Notes: generated from the sequence alone by a model not told the origin. 64,000 nt of DNA from Ferrovibrio sp. (GCF_025869515.1 NZ_JAOZVR010000093.1:62001-126000); one strand, 5' to 3'; counted from the first letter of the stretch, positions 1 to 9,178 are shown. Numbers and translations: made by a program.

Positions 1-284
1 CTGGCATCTTCGCCATCGAGCACGAAGGGGTGGTGGTCGAAGTCGATAATGCGCCAGGCCATGACATTTTGTGGCGTCGTGTCGATGACATGGGCCGGGT
101 CCGGGCTGAAAAGGCGGCGCATATCGGCAGTGAAAGACAGGGCGGCGCCTGCCGCACTGTCGCGACACCACAGTGTTTCGGCGAAGCTGAATTTACCATC
201 ATTCAAACGGGCTGTGGGCAGGGGAATGCGATCGACGCGGACAAGGGCGTGATCGCTGGGGATGAATATGGGCTCGGCAGTCAT
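1..284 (-). CDS. hypothetical protein, 3' part beyond window edge
   Basis: An open minus-strand frame starts with ATG at 284 and runs off the left edge, so only about 94 N-terminal residues are visible. The protein begins MTAEPIFIPSDHALVRVDRI and contains DTTPQNVMAWRIIDFDHHPF. I see no signal peptide, membrane segment or recognisable motif and cannot assign a family. It lies 59 bases downstream of the 165-residue hypothetical gene at 344-841 on the same strand, so the two may be cotranscribed. The reading frame is uninterrupted and the codon choice resembles its neighbours, which is the only support for it being real. Confidence 0.5.
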   Translation of the reverse strand, partial: MTAEPIFIPSDHALVRVDRIPLPTARLNDGKFSFAETLWCRDSAAGAALSFTADMRRLFSPDPAHVIDTTPQNVMAWRIIDFDHHPFVLDGEDA

Positions 285-343
285 GCCGGCAGTCTGTCGA
301 ACGCGCCTGCAGAACACAATACTGAAGCTGGTCCCATCCGAGC

Positions 344-841
344 CTATTGCTTCTTCCTGATCCGCTCGGCCAGGGCCGCGGCCCGCCCCAGGGCGGCTTC
401 AAGGCTGGAACCGCCACCGGATTGCTGCACCGGATTGTCCGGTTGCCGGGCGACATAATATTGTATGAGCGTGTTGCGCTGCCGTGCCGTCAAAGGCAGG
501 CCGAGTCTCTCAGCTTCTGTCAGAGCGAAGAGATCGGCATGTGCAAAACAGATCGCCTCGTTGTCGCGCTGCCTAAGCGTCTTGAGGATCAAAGTGATAT
601 ATCGGTTTTCATCAGCAGGCAGGTCAGAGACTTCGATCACTGTTGCCGATTTTTCAGCCGCAATGCTTTGATCGGGCGAATCTGAGAGGGCCTGCAGGCA
701 AGCTGCGCGTACTGCAGGTGAGGCAGCCTGGAAGAGGTCGAGCAACTGTACGGCGTCTTCGGCCGGCATGAAGTCTTCAGGAAGCTGAAGGGTCAGCTGC
801 CCATTCTGATGCTGCACCGTAATGGCGGACATATGATCCAT
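344..841 (-). CDS. hypothetical protein (165 aa)
   Basis: This is a soluble-looking 165-residue protein of unknown function. The N-terminus reads MDHMSAITVQHQNGQLTLQL; a second ATG at 832 (MSAITV) is an equally possible start. The middle part is helical and acidic, and the C-terminus is rich in alanine and basic residues (GRAAALAERIRKKQ). There is no signal peptide or membrane segment. It is followed on the same strand by the gene cut by the window edge. The gene diverges from the GntR regulator at 1073, and about 230 bases between them carry the promoter of the catabolic operon. I recognise no family. Confidence 0.6.
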   Translation of the reverse strand: MDHMSAITVQHQNGQLTLQLPEDFMPAEDAVQLLDLFQAASPAVRAACLQALSDSPDQSIAAEKSATVIEVSDLPADENRYITLILKTLRQRDNEAICFAHADLFALTEAERLGLPLTARQRNTLIQYYVARQPDNPVQQSGGGSSLEAALGRAAALAERIRKKQ

Positions 842-981
842 CCTATGGAGGGGTATCTAATATTCAGATTAGCCTGACCCGTAATCGGCGTCGATTGTGG
901 GGAAATCTCGGCCGCCCGTCCCTGTGGCACTACGTGGCCGTGTTTTTTGTTGAGCGAAACAGCAGCCGTGGCAAAAAATGG

Positions 982-1013
982 TTGACCATTGCCCAATCCA
1001 CCTATTGTATTAT
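982..1013 (+). promoter_or_regulatory. putative promoter of the GntR-led catabolic operon
   Basis: The 231-base gap between 841 and 1073 is locally AT-rich near its right end. TTGACC at 982-987 resembles a -35 box. TTGTAT at 1005-1010 (spacing 17) or the overlapping TATTAT at 1008-1013 could be the -10. ATTG-N6-CAAT, a short inverted repeat, covers the same bases and could be an operator for the GntR protein encoded just downstream. This is a by-eye match only. Confidence 0.35.
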
Positions 1014-1072
1014 CAATGTAACAAATCAGAGTCGCCGGCGGTTGCCCCGCCGGCAGGACGCGGGATGCAGGC

Positions 1073-1918
1073 ATGAGCCGGAGGAGCGAGGCGGTGGTGG
1101 ACGAGCGGCTGCCGACGCCGCTGTATCATCAGATATTTCTGATCCTGCATGGCCAGATCGTCGAAGGCCGGCTGGTGGCCGGGGCGCAGGTGCCGGGCGA
1201 GGAGGAGCTGGCACGCCAGTTCAATGTCTCGCGCATCACTGCCCGTCGCGCTTTGGCCGAACTGGCCGCCGAAGGTATGGTTACCCGCAGCCGTGGGCGC
1301 GGCACGCATGTGACAGCGCGCGATCATGAGCCGCCGCCGGTGCATGGCGGGGTTGAAGGCCTGATCGAAAACCTCATGGCCATGGGACTGAAAACCCAGG
1401 TCACACTGCTGGATTTCGGTTACGAACCGGCGGCGCCGGATGTGGCTGCCGCATTGCAGGTGGCGCCCGGCGCCGAAGTGCAGCGCGCCGTACGTATCCG
1501 CTCGCTGGCCGACGGGCCATTCTCGCACCTCACCACCTATGTCCCGGCCGATATCGGCCGCAAATTCGGTCGCAAGGAAATGGCGCGCGAGCCGTTGCTC
1601 GGGCTGCTGGAGCGATCGGGTGTGGTGATCGGCAGTGCCGAACAGACGCTGTCAGCCACGCTGGCCGATACACGCGTGGCGCCGTTGCTGAAAACCTCGA
1701 TCGGCGCGCCGCTCTTGCGCATCAGCCGCATTGTGCAGGACAGCCATGGCCGGCCGGTCGAATACATCATCGGGCTCTATCGTCCGGACCGCTATCAGTT
1801 TCGCATGAGCCTCGACCGCGTGCGCGGCGAGGATCGCAATACTTGGTCGGCCAGCGTGGCGCCGGCGACCGGGGAACCCAGCGCTGCGCCACGATCCAGA
1901 AACAGGGAGAAAAAGTGA
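1073..1918 (+). CDS. GntR family regulator with UTRA domain (HutC/FarR type)
   Basis: This is a 281-residue transcriptional regulator. Residues about 12-82 form the winged helix, with PLYHQIFLIL and the recognition-helix stretch SRITARRALAELAAEG. Residues about 100-245 match the small-molecule-binding UTRA fold of HutC-like regulators. Such proteins normally repress a catabolic operon until its substrate or an intermediate binds. The stop codon shares a base with the ATG of the solute-binding protein gene (TGATG at 1916-1920), so the regulator is the first gene of the operon and probably autoregulated. It is the best candidate for sensing the unknown substrate of the 1-15 kb pathway. The 27 C-terminal residues look disordered. 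Confidence 0.9.
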   Translation: MSRRSEAVVDERLPTPLYHQIFLILHGQIVEGRLVAGAQVPGEEELARQFNVSRITARRALAELAAEGMVTRSRGRGTHVTARDHEPPPVHGGVEGLIENLMAMGLKTQVTLLDFGYEPAAPDVAAALQVAPGAEVQRAVRIRSLADGPFSHLTTYVPADIGRKFGRKEMAREPLLGLLERSGVVIGSAEQTLSATLADTRVAPLLKTSIGAPLLRISRIVQDSHGRPVEYIIGLYRPDRYQFRMSLDRVRGEDRNTWSASVAPATGEPSAAPRSRNREKK

Positions 1919-3138
1919 TGATCAAGACCCCACGTGTATCCCGCAGGCTTTTCCTGGCCGGTACGGCCGCTACCGCCGGCCTGGCCGGCTTCCCCGCCAT
2001 CCTCAAGGCTCAGCCGCGCACCATCAAGGTCGGCATTCTGCACCCGGTGACCGGTCCGCTGGCGCCGTCGGGCCAGCAGTGCCGCCTCGGCGCCAAGCTG
2101 GCGATCGATACGATCAATGCCAATGGCGGCATCGCCTCGATGGGCGGCGCCAAGCTGGAACCGATCTATGCCGACGCGCAGTCCAAGCCCGATGTCGGTG
2201 CCGCCGAAGTCGAGAAGCTGAACGAGGCCGGCGCCACCGCCATCGTCGGGCCGTTTGCATCGGGCATCGCGCTGGCCACCACGCAGGCCGCCGCCAAGCA
2301 TGGCATCCCGCATATCGTCGATGTCGGCGTGGTCGACCAGGTGGTCACCCGTGGACTGACCAATACCTTCCGCTTCGGTCCTGGCCTGAACAAGATCGTC
2401 GACAGCGCCATCGAAAACTTGGTCGCACTGAACACCCAGGCCGGCAAGCCGGCCAAGACCGTGATGATCGTGCACGAGGAATCTGCCTTCGGCGCAGGTA
2501 TGGCCAAGACACTGAATGAGAAGCTGCCGAGCATGGGCTTCGAGGTGCTGGAGACCATCGCTCATGCCAACCCGACGCGCGATTTCAACAATATCGCGCT
2601 GAAGATCAAGGGTCGTAACCCGGATCTGCTGATTCCGTCGAATTACTACAACGAATTCGTGCTGCTGGCGCGTACCCTGCGGCAGCAGAAGATCCGCCCG
2701 AAGGCGATCTATGCCATCCTCGGCGGCGCGGCCTCGCAGTATCGTTTCGTGCAGGAATTCCCCGATGCGGCGGAATTCATCATGGACTGCAATCACTGGT
2801 TCGACCCGCGCAATCCGGTGGCGCTGGAACTGAAGAAGAAGGTGGAAGCCGAGAAGGCTTTCTTCTCCTATGAGGTGTTTCTGAACCACGAATGCGTGCG
2901 CCTGCTCGCCGATGCGCTGGAGCGTGCCAAATCGGCTGATCGCGCTGCCGTCACTCATGCGCTGGCGTCGTCGGGCTGGTCGAACCACTTCATGCCCTAT
3001 GGCCCGACCCGCTTCGTTAACGGCCAGAATGAAGGCGCGGCTCCGGTTAACACCCAGATTCTGAACAAGGATATCAAGGTGATTTTTCCGAAGGATTTTG
3101 CCAACGCCAAGCCGGTCTTCCCGGCACCGAAGGCCTGA
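1918..3138 (+). CDS. branched-chain-amino-acid-type ABC transporter solute-binding protein
   Basis: This 406-residue periplasmic receptor belongs to the Leu/Ile/Val-binding family (Peripla_BP_6). The N-terminus has a twin-arginine signal, SRRLFLAG at residues 8-15, followed by an alanine-rich segment and a probable cleavage near KAQP. The mature protein opens with TIKVGILHPVTGPLAPSG, the usual start of the type I binding fold. An in-frame ATG at 1843 lies inside the regulator gene and is less likely than 1918, which fits the one-base coupling. The genes for both permeases and both ATPases follow. Family members bind amino acids but also urea, amides and aromatic acids, so the ligand cannot be read from sequence. 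Confidence 0.92.
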   Translation: MIKTPRVSRRLFLAGTAATAGLAGFPAILKAQPRTIKVGILHPVTGPLAPSGQQCRLGAKLAIDTINANGGIASMGGAKLEPIYADAQSKPDVGAAEVEKLNEAGATAIVGPFASGIALATTQAAAKHGIPHIVDVGVVDQVVTRGLTNTFRFGPGLNKIVDSAIENLVALNTQAGKPAKTVMIVHEESAFGAGMAKTLNEKLPSMGFEVLETIAHANPTRDFNNIALKIKGRNPDLLIPSNYYNEFVLLARTLRQQKIRPKAIYAILGGAASQYRFVQEFPDAAEFIMDCNHWFDPRNPVALELKKKVEAEKAFFSYEVFLNHECVRLLADALERAKSADRAAVTHALASSGWSNHFMPYGPTRFVNGQNEGAAPVNTQILNKDIKVIFPKDFANAKPVFPAPKA

Positions 3139-3198
3139 TCCATCTGTCGTGGCGGGGCCGGTACGCCGGCTCCGCCGCAATTCTTCCAGCGTGACGCT

Positions 3199-4071
3199 AT
3201 GCTTGAGTTATCGATCCTGTTGCCGGCGATCCTGAACGGGCTGACCACCGGCGCGATCTATGCCCTGATCGCGCTCGGTCTCACGCTGATCTACGGCGTC
3301 CTGCACATCATCAATTTCGCCCATGGCAGTCTGCTGATGTTGGCGCTGTATGGTGTGTTTTTCCTGCACAACCTGTTCGGCATCGACCCCTATCTGGCGC
3401 TGCCGGTTGCGGCCATTGCCCTGTTCGGCATCGGCTACGGCCTGCAGCGTTTCGTCATCGGCCACGCCAGCCATGGCAAGGACGAGAATATCCTGCTCGT
3501 CACACTGGGACTGTCGGTGGTCATCGAGAATCTGGCGCTTTATCTGTGGCGTTCGGATACACGCACGATCGAGACGCCGTATTCCTTCGAGGTTCTGGAT
3601 TTCGGTGTCGCCTTCATTCCGGTGCCTAAAGTGGTTGCGTTTGTCGGGGCTCTGCTGGTCGCCGGTCTGCTCTGGCTGCTGATGACGCGCACGGATCTCG
3701 GCCGTGCCATCCGTGCACTGGCCAGGGAACGTCAGGGCGCCAAGCTGGTCGGCATCAATGTCGAGCATATCTTTGCCATGTCGTTCGGCATCGGCTGCGC
3801 TTGCCTGGGGATCGCTGCCTGCCTGCTGCTGCCCAGCTTCTATGTCAGCCCGCAGGTCGGCCATGCCTTCGTGCTGGTGGCATTCACCGTGGTGGTGCTC
3901 GGTGGCATGGGCAGTTTCGTCGGCGCCCTGCTCGGCGGCCTGATCATCGGCGTCACCGAAAGCCTCGGCGGACTGTTCCTTGGTGAAAGCCTGGGGCAAC
4001 TCGGCATCTTCCTGATCTTTATTATCGTGCTGCTGTTCCGGCCCACCGGACTGCTGGGGCAGAGGACCTGA
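3199..4071 (+). CDS. livH: branched-chain-type ABC transporter permease, LivH-like
   Basis: This 290-residue inner-membrane permease has about eight hydrophobic segments. The opening ILNGLTTGAIYALIALGLTL and the INFAHGSLLML motif are typical of LivH. The late VVLGGMGSFVGALLGGLIIG loop is the part that contacts the ATPase. It sits 60 bases after the binding-protein gene and 5 bases before livM, in the order SBP-livH-livM-livG-livF. The length is normal for the family. It imports the same ligand as the upstream binding protein, probably a small amide or carboxylate used by the enzymes encoded downstream. Confidence 0.93.
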   Translation: MLELSILLPAILNGLTTGAIYALIALGLTLIYGVLHIINFAHGSLLMLALYGVFFLHNLFGIDPYLALPVAAIALFGIGYGLQRFVIGHASHGKDENILLVTLGLSVVIENLALYLWRSDTRTIETPYSFEVLDFGVAFIPVPKVVAFVGALLVAGLLWLLMTRTDLGRAIRALARERQGAKLVGINVEHIFAMSFGIGCACLGIAACLLLPSFYVSPQVGHAFVLVAFTVVVLGGMGSFVGALLGGLIIGVTESLGGLFLGESLGQLGIFLIFIIVLLFRPTGLLGQRT

Positions 4072-4076
4072 GTCGC

Positions 4077-5057
4077 ATGCGTATCCTGATCGCGATCCTG
4101 GTCTTCTTCCTGGCTCTGCTGCCGCTGCCGCTGCTGATCCATTCCGACTTCTGGATCACCTGGCTGACGCTGGCGCTGTTTTATGCCTATCTCGGTCAGG
4201 CTTGGAACCTGCTGGGCGGTTATGGTGGGCAGTTCTCCTTCGGCCATGCGTTGTTCTTCGGCACTGGCGCCTATTGCACGGCGGTATTGCAGATCCAGTT
4301 CGGGGTCAACGCCTGGGGCGGTTTCGTGCTGGCAGCAGTGGCGGCCGGCATTGTCGGCGCCGGCACCGGTTGGCTGGTCTTCCGCTACGGCCTGCGCGGC
4401 TCGTATTTTGCCCTGGTGACGCTGGCCTTTGCCGAGGTCTTCCGTATCCTCGCCAATACCTTCTCCTTCACCGGCGCCGGTGTTGGTCTGCTGGTGCCGC
4501 TGCAGCCTGGCATTGCGCAGATGCAGTTCGAAACCAAGGCTGGATTCTTCTGGCTGCTGCTGCTGCTGGTCGTCGGCTGCCTGCTATTCACATGGTGGAT
4601 GCAGAATGCCCGCTTCGGCGCCCGTCTGATGGCGGTGCGCGAGAACGAGGATGCCGCCCGCGCGCTGGGCGTCGATCCGTTTTCCACCAAGCTGCTGGCG
4701 ATCACTGCATCCGGCGCTATCGCCGGTTCGGCCGGCGCAGTCTATGTGCAGCTGTTCCTTTATATCGACCCGAATATCGCCTATGGCCCTGCCATGTCGG
4801 TGGAGGCACTGCTGGTGCCGATCATCGGCGGACTGGGCACCATCTTCGGCCCGGTACTGGGCGCCTTTGCCCTGCATGCGATTGCCGAGATCGGCCAGCT
4901 GGTCTTCGGCGAGGCGCCCGGCCTCAATCTGGTTCTCTACGGTTTGCTGCTGGTTGTGATGGTGCTGTTCCTGCCCAATGGCCTTTTCGGGCTCGGTCGT
5001 GTGGGTTTCGGCAGCGGCGCACTACGCCGCCTGTTCAAGCGGAGCGCCCATGCTTGA
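4077..5057 (+). CDS. livM: branched-chain-type ABC transporter permease, LivM-like
   Basis: This 326-residue membrane protein is the second permease of the importer. WNLLGGYGGQFSFGHALFFG near residue 45 is the LivM signature. The cytoplasmic stretch MAVRENEDAARALGVDP, around residue 183, corresponds to the coupling region. The 3' end overlaps livG by 8 bases (5050-5057), which points to translational coupling. Nothing is truncated. Confidence 0.93.
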   Translation: MRILIAILVFFLALLPLPLLIHSDFWITWLTLALFYAYLGQAWNLLGGYGGQFSFGHALFFGTGAYCTAVLQIQFGVNAWGGFVLAAVAAGIVGAGTGWLVFRYGLRGSYFALVTLAFAEVFRILANTFSFTGAGVGLLVPLQPGIAQMQFETKAGFFWLLLLLVVGCLLFTWWMQNARFGARLMAVRENEDAARALGVDPFSTKLLAITASGAIAGSAGAVYVQLFLYIDPNIAYGPAMSVEALLVPIIGGLGTIFGPVLGAFALHAIAEIGQLVFGEAPGLNLVLYGLLLVVMVLFLPNGLFGLGRVGFGSGALRRLFKRSAHA

Positions 5058-5802
5058 GATCGTACAGCTCTCCAAACGCTTCGGCGGCCTGGTCGTAACC
5101 AACGATGTCAGTTTCACAGTGCAGTCCGGCAGTATTTCGGCCCTGATTGGGCCGAACGGCGCGGGCAAGACCACGATCTTCGCGCAGATTTCCGGCTTCC
5201 ATCAGCCAGATGGCGGCGATATTCGCTTCGAGGGGCAGTCGATCATCGGGTTGACACCGGAGCGGATCTGCCTGCGCGGTATCGCTCGCACCTTCCAGAT
5301 CGTGCAGCCTTTTGCCGGCCTGAATGTGCGCGAAAATATTGCTGTCGGCGCGCATCTGCACCGTGCCGGCCGCCGTGCCGCGCTGGAGCATGCCGAGAGC
5401 ATCGCGCACCGCGTCGGCCTCGGAGCGCAACTCGACAAGCCGGCTGCGGCGCTGACCGTGGCTGGCCGCAAGCGGCTGGAACTGGCCAAGGCGCTTTCCA
5501 CCGACCCCAAACTGCTGCTGCTCGACGAGGTGATGGCCGGGCTCAATCCGGCCGAAATCGACGAGATCATTCCGATCATCCGTGGCATCCGGCAATCCGG
5601 CGTTACCATCCTGCTGATCGAGCATGTCATGCGGGCAGTGATGAACCTGTCCGACCATACCTGGGTACTGAACAACGGCCGGCTGATTGCCAGTGGTACG
5701 CCGGCACAGATCGCCACCGACCCGCAGGTAATCGAGGCCTATCTCGGCCATGGCGCCGCCGCACGTATGCAGGCGCAGCGGACTGGAGTGCACCATGCTT
5801 GA
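5050..5802 (+). CDS. livG: branched-chain-type ABC transporter ATPase, LivG-like
   Basis: This 250-residue ATPase has Walker A GPNGAGKTT at residues 34-42 and Walker B LLLLDE at 155-160. The signature region reads LTVAGRKRLELAKAL, a LivG-like variant without the canonical LSGGQ. The start at 5050 overlaps the livM stop by 8 bases; the upstream in-frame start at 4978 would lie deep inside livM and lacks family similarity. The LivG-specific extra segment GIARTFQIVQPFAGLNVREN is present. It pairs with LivF to drive uptake. Confidence 0.92.
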   Translation: MLEIVQLSKRFGGLVVTNDVSFTVQSGSISALIGPNGAGKTTIFAQISGFHQPDGGDIRFEGQSIIGLTPERICLRGIARTFQIVQPFAGLNVRENIAVGAHLHRAGRRAALEHAESIAHRVGLGAQLDKPAAALTVAGRKRLELAKALSTDPKLLLLDEVMAGLNPAEIDEIIPIIRGIRQSGVTILLIEHVMRAVMNLSDHTWVLNNGRLIASGTPAQIATDPQVIEAYLGHGAAARMQAQRTGVHHA

Positions 5803-6496
5803 AGTTCGGGATCTACAGGCCGGTTATGGCGAAGTGGCTGTGCTGCGCGGCGTCGATCTCGATGTGGCGAAGGGTGAGATTGTGGCATTGCTGGGCGCCA
5901 ACGGTGCCGGCAAATCGACGCTGAACAACACACTCTCCGGCCTGTGCCGGCCAATGGCCGGGCAGATACGCTTCCTGGGCGAAGATATCGCCGGCGCCGG
6001 CTCCGACCGCATCGTCAGCGCCGGCCTGATTCAGGTGCCCGAGGGGCGCCGTGTGTTTCCGAATCTGAGCGTGAAGGAGAATCTGGAGCTCGGCAGTTAC
6101 CGCCGTGGCCGGGCATCGCGCAACGCCAACCTGGAGCGGATCTATGGCGTGTTTCCGCGTCTGAAGGAACGCATCGACCAGTTTGCCGGCACATTGTCGG
6201 GTGGCGAGCAGCAGATGCTGGCCATCGGTCGCGGCCTGATGGCGGAACCGGAATTGCTGATCCTGGATGAGCCATCACTGGGTCTCTCCCCCTTGCTGGT
6301 CGAGGAGATGTTCAGTCTGATCCAGAAACTCAACCGCGACGGCCTGTCGATTCTACTGGTCGAGCAGAATGTGGTGCAGTCGCTGGCCATCGCCCATCGC
6401 GCATTTGTGCTGGAGCATGGCGTAATCGCCTTGTCGGGTGCCGCCGCCGACCTGTTGAACGATCCGGGGCTGAAAGCTTCGTATCTGGGGATATGA
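5795..6496 (+). CDS. livF: branched-chain-type ABC transporter ATPase, LivF-like
   Basis: This is a 233-residue ATPase. Walker A GANGAGKST lies at residues 34-42, the signature is LSGGEQQMLAIGRGL, and the Walker B is LLILDEPSLGL. The ATG at 5795 lies in the same 8-base ATGCTTGA overlap seen at the livM/livG junction, so I chose it over the upstream in-frame ATG at 5750. It completes the five-gene importer. The stop overlaps the next gene by four bases (ATGA), which ties transport to the first enzyme of the pathway. Confidence 0.92.
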   Translation: MLEVRDLQAGYGEVAVLRGVDLDVAKGEIVALLGANGAGKSTLNNTLSGLCRPMAGQIRFLGEDIAGAGSDRIVSAGLIQVPEGRRVFPNLSVKENLELGSYRRGRASRNANLERIYGVFPRLKERIDQFAGTLSGGEQQMLAIGRGLMAEPELLILDEPSLGLSPLLVEEMFSLIQKLNRDGLSILLVEQNVVQSLAIAHRAFVLEHGVIALSGAAADLLNDPGLKASYLGI

Positions 6497-7779
6497 CGAT
6501 GACCCAGGCAATACCGATGACCCTTGCCGAGAAACTGGTGGCCCGCGCCGCCGGACGCGAGAGCGTGCGGCCGGGCGAGGTGGTCACGGCGAAAGTCGAT
6601 CTGGCGATGATGCACGATTCCGGCGGGCCGCGCCGCGTAGCGCCGATGCTGGAACGCCTGCAGGCCAGACTGTGGGACCCTGACCGCGTGGTGGTGATTT
6701 CCGATCATTACGTGCCGGCGGTGGACGCGGAAAGCGCCGGCATCCTCGATCTCACCCGCAAATGGGTGAAGGCGGCGGGCGTGACGAATTTCCATGACAT
6801 GCAGGGTATCTGCCATGTCGTGCTGCCCGAGCGCGGCCATCTGCGGCCCGGCCTGTTCGTAGTGGGCGGTGACAGCCATTCGCCGACCGGCGGCGCCTTC
6901 GGTACCTACATGTTCGGTGTCGGCGCCACCGAAATGTGCGGCGTGCTGGTCACCGGTGAGATCTGGCTTCGGGTGCCCGAAACCATCCTGCTGCACTGGA
7001 CTGGCCGGCTGGCGCCCGGCGTCGTGGCCAAGGATATGATCCTGGCGATGTGCGCGAAGCTCGGCATGGATGGCGGCCGCTACCAGGCGATCCAGTATGC
7101 CGGCGATACCGTCGCCGGCCTAGCGATGCAGGAGCGCATGACGCTGAGCAACATGGCGGCCGAGCTTGGCGCCCAGACCGGCCTGATCGCGCCGGATACC
7201 GTGACGCGGGATTATCTGCTGGCCGCTGGCGTACCGGCCGGCGAGATCGAACTGGCCGCCTGGCAGGGCGATGCAGCAGCCGCTGCCGAACGGCATGATT
7301 TCGATGCGGCCACGCTGTCGCCCATGGTGGCGGCACCGCACAGTCCGGCCAACAGTGCTGCCGTCGGCGAACATGGAAATGTCAGCGTCGATCAGGCCTA
7401 TATCGGCGCCTGCACCGGTGCCAAGATCAACGACCTGCGCATGGCCGCCGGCGTGCTGAAGGGCCGCAGGGTAGCGAGCGGCACGCGGCTGTTGATCGCG
7501 CCGGCCTCGGCCCGCACCACGGCAGAAGCCGCGGCGGATGGCACGCTGGCGGTACTGACCGAGGCCGGTGCCATCCTGCTGTCTTCGGGCTGCGGCGCCT
7601 GTGCCGGTTATGGTGCCGGCGTGCTGGCCGAGAACGAGACCTGCATTGCTTCCACTGCGCGCAACTTCAAGGGCCGCATGGGGGCGGGGTCGTCGAAGGT
7701 GTATCTCGGCTCACCCTATACTGTGGCGGCCTCTGCCGTTGCCGGCCGCATCGCCGATCCGCGTGAGTTCCTGGCATGA
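6493..7779 (+). CDS. aconitase-family hydro-lyase, large subunit (LeuC / dimethylmalate dehydratase type)
   Basis: This 428-residue enzyme belongs to the aconitase / isopropylmalate isomerase superfamily. GDSHSPTGGAFG at residues 126-137 is the family active-site motif. Cys307 in GACTGAKINDLR and Cys367/Cys370 in SSGCGAC should ligate a [4Fe-4S] cluster. The small-subunit gene follows with a 4-base overlap. Leucine and citrate enzymes are unlikely in this catabolic operon. The coupling to an isocitrate-lyase-family gene resembles dmdA-dmdB-dml (2,3-dimethylmalate dehydratase and lyase) of nicotinate fermentation, so hydration of a substituted maleate or fumarate is my inference. Homoaconitase or methylisocitrate-type chemistry is the main alternative. 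Confidence 0.85.
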   Translation: MTMTQAIPMTLAEKLVARAAGRESVRPGEVVTAKVDLAMMHDSGGPRRVAPMLERLQARLWDPDRVVVISDHYVPAVDAESAGILDLTRKWVKAAGVTNFHDMQGICHVVLPERGHLRPGLFVVGGDSHSPTGGAFGTYMFGVGATEMCGVLVTGEIWLRVPETILLHWTGRLAPGVVAKDMILAMCAKLGMDGGRYQAIQYAGDTVAGLAMQERMTLSNMAAELGAQTGLIAPDTVTRDYLLAAGVPAGEIELAAWQGDAAAAAERHDFDAATLSPMVAAPHSPANSAAVGEHGNVSVDQAYIGACTGAKINDLRMAAGVLKGRRVASGTRLLIAPASARTTAEAAADGTLAVLTEAGAILLSSGCGACAGYGAGVLAENETCIASTARNFKGRMGAGSSKVYLGSPYTVAASAVAGRIADPREFLA

Positions 7780-8300
7780 GCAGTGCCGCGAACAACGCCG
7801 GCCGGGTCTGGAAATTCGGCGACAATATCGACACCGATGTCCTGGCGCCCGGCCTCTATATGAAAAGCCCGCTCGCCGAACTGGCGCGGCATTGCCTCGA
7901 ATCTGTCGAGCCGCGGTTTGCCAAAGAGGTGAAGCCGGGCGATATCGTGGTGGGCGGGCGGAATTTCGGCATGGGCTCGTCTCGCGAGCAGGCTGTGATG
8001 GCTTTGCGCGAACTTGGCGTCGCCGCCGTTGTGGCACCATCCTTTGCCGGCATCTTCTACCGCAACGCCCTCAATCTCGGCCTGCTGGCGCTGGTCTGTC
8101 CGGAGGCGGCACAGATCCGCACCGATGCGGTTCTGGCTGTCGATGCCACGGCTGCCACGCTGCGCGACCTCGAAACCGGCAAGATTTATGTCTGCGAGAC
8201 CCTGCCGGCACACTTGCTGCAAATGATTGCCGACGGCGGCCTGCTGCCGCACCTGGAAAAGAAACTGAACGCTCAACGGTCAAAGGAGGCGCAGGCATGA
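7776..8300 (+). CDS. aconitase-family hydro-lyase, small subunit (LeuD-like)
   Basis: This 174-residue swivel-domain subunit pairs with the preceding large subunit. It has the family start WKFGDNIDTD at residues 12-21 and the catalytic NFGMGSSREQA loop at 63-73, in which GSSRE positions the catalytic serine and arginine. The substrate-recognition loop just after residue 21 reads DVLAPGLYMK, unlike the YLRL/YLRT loops I associate with isopropylmalate and homocitrate enzymes; this argues for a different substrate. The gene overlaps both neighbours by four bases. Confidence 0.85.
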   Translation: MSSAANNAGRVWKFGDNIDTDVLAPGLYMKSPLAELARHCLESVEPRFAKEVKPGDIVVGGRNFGMGSSREQAVMALRELGVAAVVAPSFAGIFYRNALNLGLLALVCPEAAQIRTDAVLAVDATAATLRDLETGKIYVCETLPAHLLQMIADGGLLPHLEKKLNAQRSKEAQA

Positions 8301-9178
8301 GTCAGCTGCGCGAACGTCTGCATAGTGGCGATATCATTGTCGCGCCCGGAGTCTATGACGGCCTGAGCGCACTGGTGGCCAGCCAGGCTGGGTTCGAGGC
8401 GCTGTATCTGTCTGGTGCCAGTATTGCCTATACGCGCTTCGGCCGTTCCGACATCGGGCTGGTATCGATGACCGAAGTGGCAGATACGCTGGGGGCGATC
8501 CGTGAACGAGTCGATACGGCCATCATCGTCGATGCCGATACCGGATTCGGCAATGCGCTCAACGTGCAGCGCACCGTGCGCCTGTTCGAGCGCAATGGCG
8601 CCGCCGGCATCCAGATCGAGGATCAGGCCAGCCCGAAACGCTGCGGTCATCTGGATGGCAAGACGCTGGTTTCGCCGGCCGAGATGGTGGGCAAGATAAA
8701 GGCGGCGCTCGATGCGCGTCAGTCAACCGATACCCTGATTGTTGCCCGCACCGATGCCATCGCCGTGGAGGGCATCGGCCCGGCCATGGAGCGGGCGGAC
8801 CGCTATATCGAAGCCGGCTGCGATGTGCTGTTTGTCGAAGCGCCGCAGAGCGTGGACGAGATGCGCAGCATCATCAACCGCTTCGGCAATCGCGTGCCGC
8901 TGCTGGCCAATATGGTGGAGGGCGGCAAGACGCCGCTGCTCTCGTCGGCCGAACTGGCCGAGATCGGCTATCGCCTGGTGATCTTCCCGGGTGGTCTGAC
9001 CCGCGCATTGGCACATTGCATGACCGCCTATTTTGCCTCGCTGAAACAGGCCGGCAGCACGACGCCGTTCCGCGACCGCATGCTGGATTTTTCGGCGCTC
9101 AATGCCCTGATCGGCACGCCGGAACTGCTGGCCGAGGGCCGCAAATATGATCCCGCCCGGTACGAGGACCTGCCATGA
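8297..9178 (+). CDS. isocitrate lyase / PEP mutase superfamily C-C lyase
   Basis: This is a 293-residue TIM-barrel enzyme. VDADTGFG at residues 78-85 supplies Mg-binding aspartate, and KRCGH at 114-118 (catalytic Cys116) is the hallmark of true lyases such as 2-methylisocitrate lyase and dimethylmalate lyase. Oxaloacetate decarboxylases and phosphonomutases lack that cysteine motif. The start at 8297 overlaps the small-subunit stop by four bases; longer in-frame starts run inside upstream genes. Following a hydratase, it would split a 2-hydroxy diacid into a 2-oxo acid such as pyruvate or glyoxylate and a short acid. The precise substrate is unproven. Confidence 0.85.
   Translation: MSQLRERLHSGDIIVAPGVYDGLSALVASQAGFEALYLSGASIAYTRFGRSDIGLVSMTEVADTLGAIRERVDTAIIVDADTGFGNALNVQRTVRLFERNGAAGIQIEDQASPKRCGHLDGKTLVSPAEMVGKIKAALDARQSTDTLIVARTDAIAVEGIGPAMERADRYIEAGCDVLFVEAPQSVDEMRSIINRFGNRVPLLANMVEGGKTPLLSSAELAEIGYRLVIFPGGLTRALAHCMTAYFASLKQAGSTTPFRDRMLDFSALNALIGTPELLAEGRKYDPARYEDLP

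Noticed and set aside
7568-8296. Long N-terminal extension of the lyase frame upstream of 8297
   Set aside because: It overlaps the hydratase subunit genes in another frame and adds arginine-rich sequence without homology to the lyase family.
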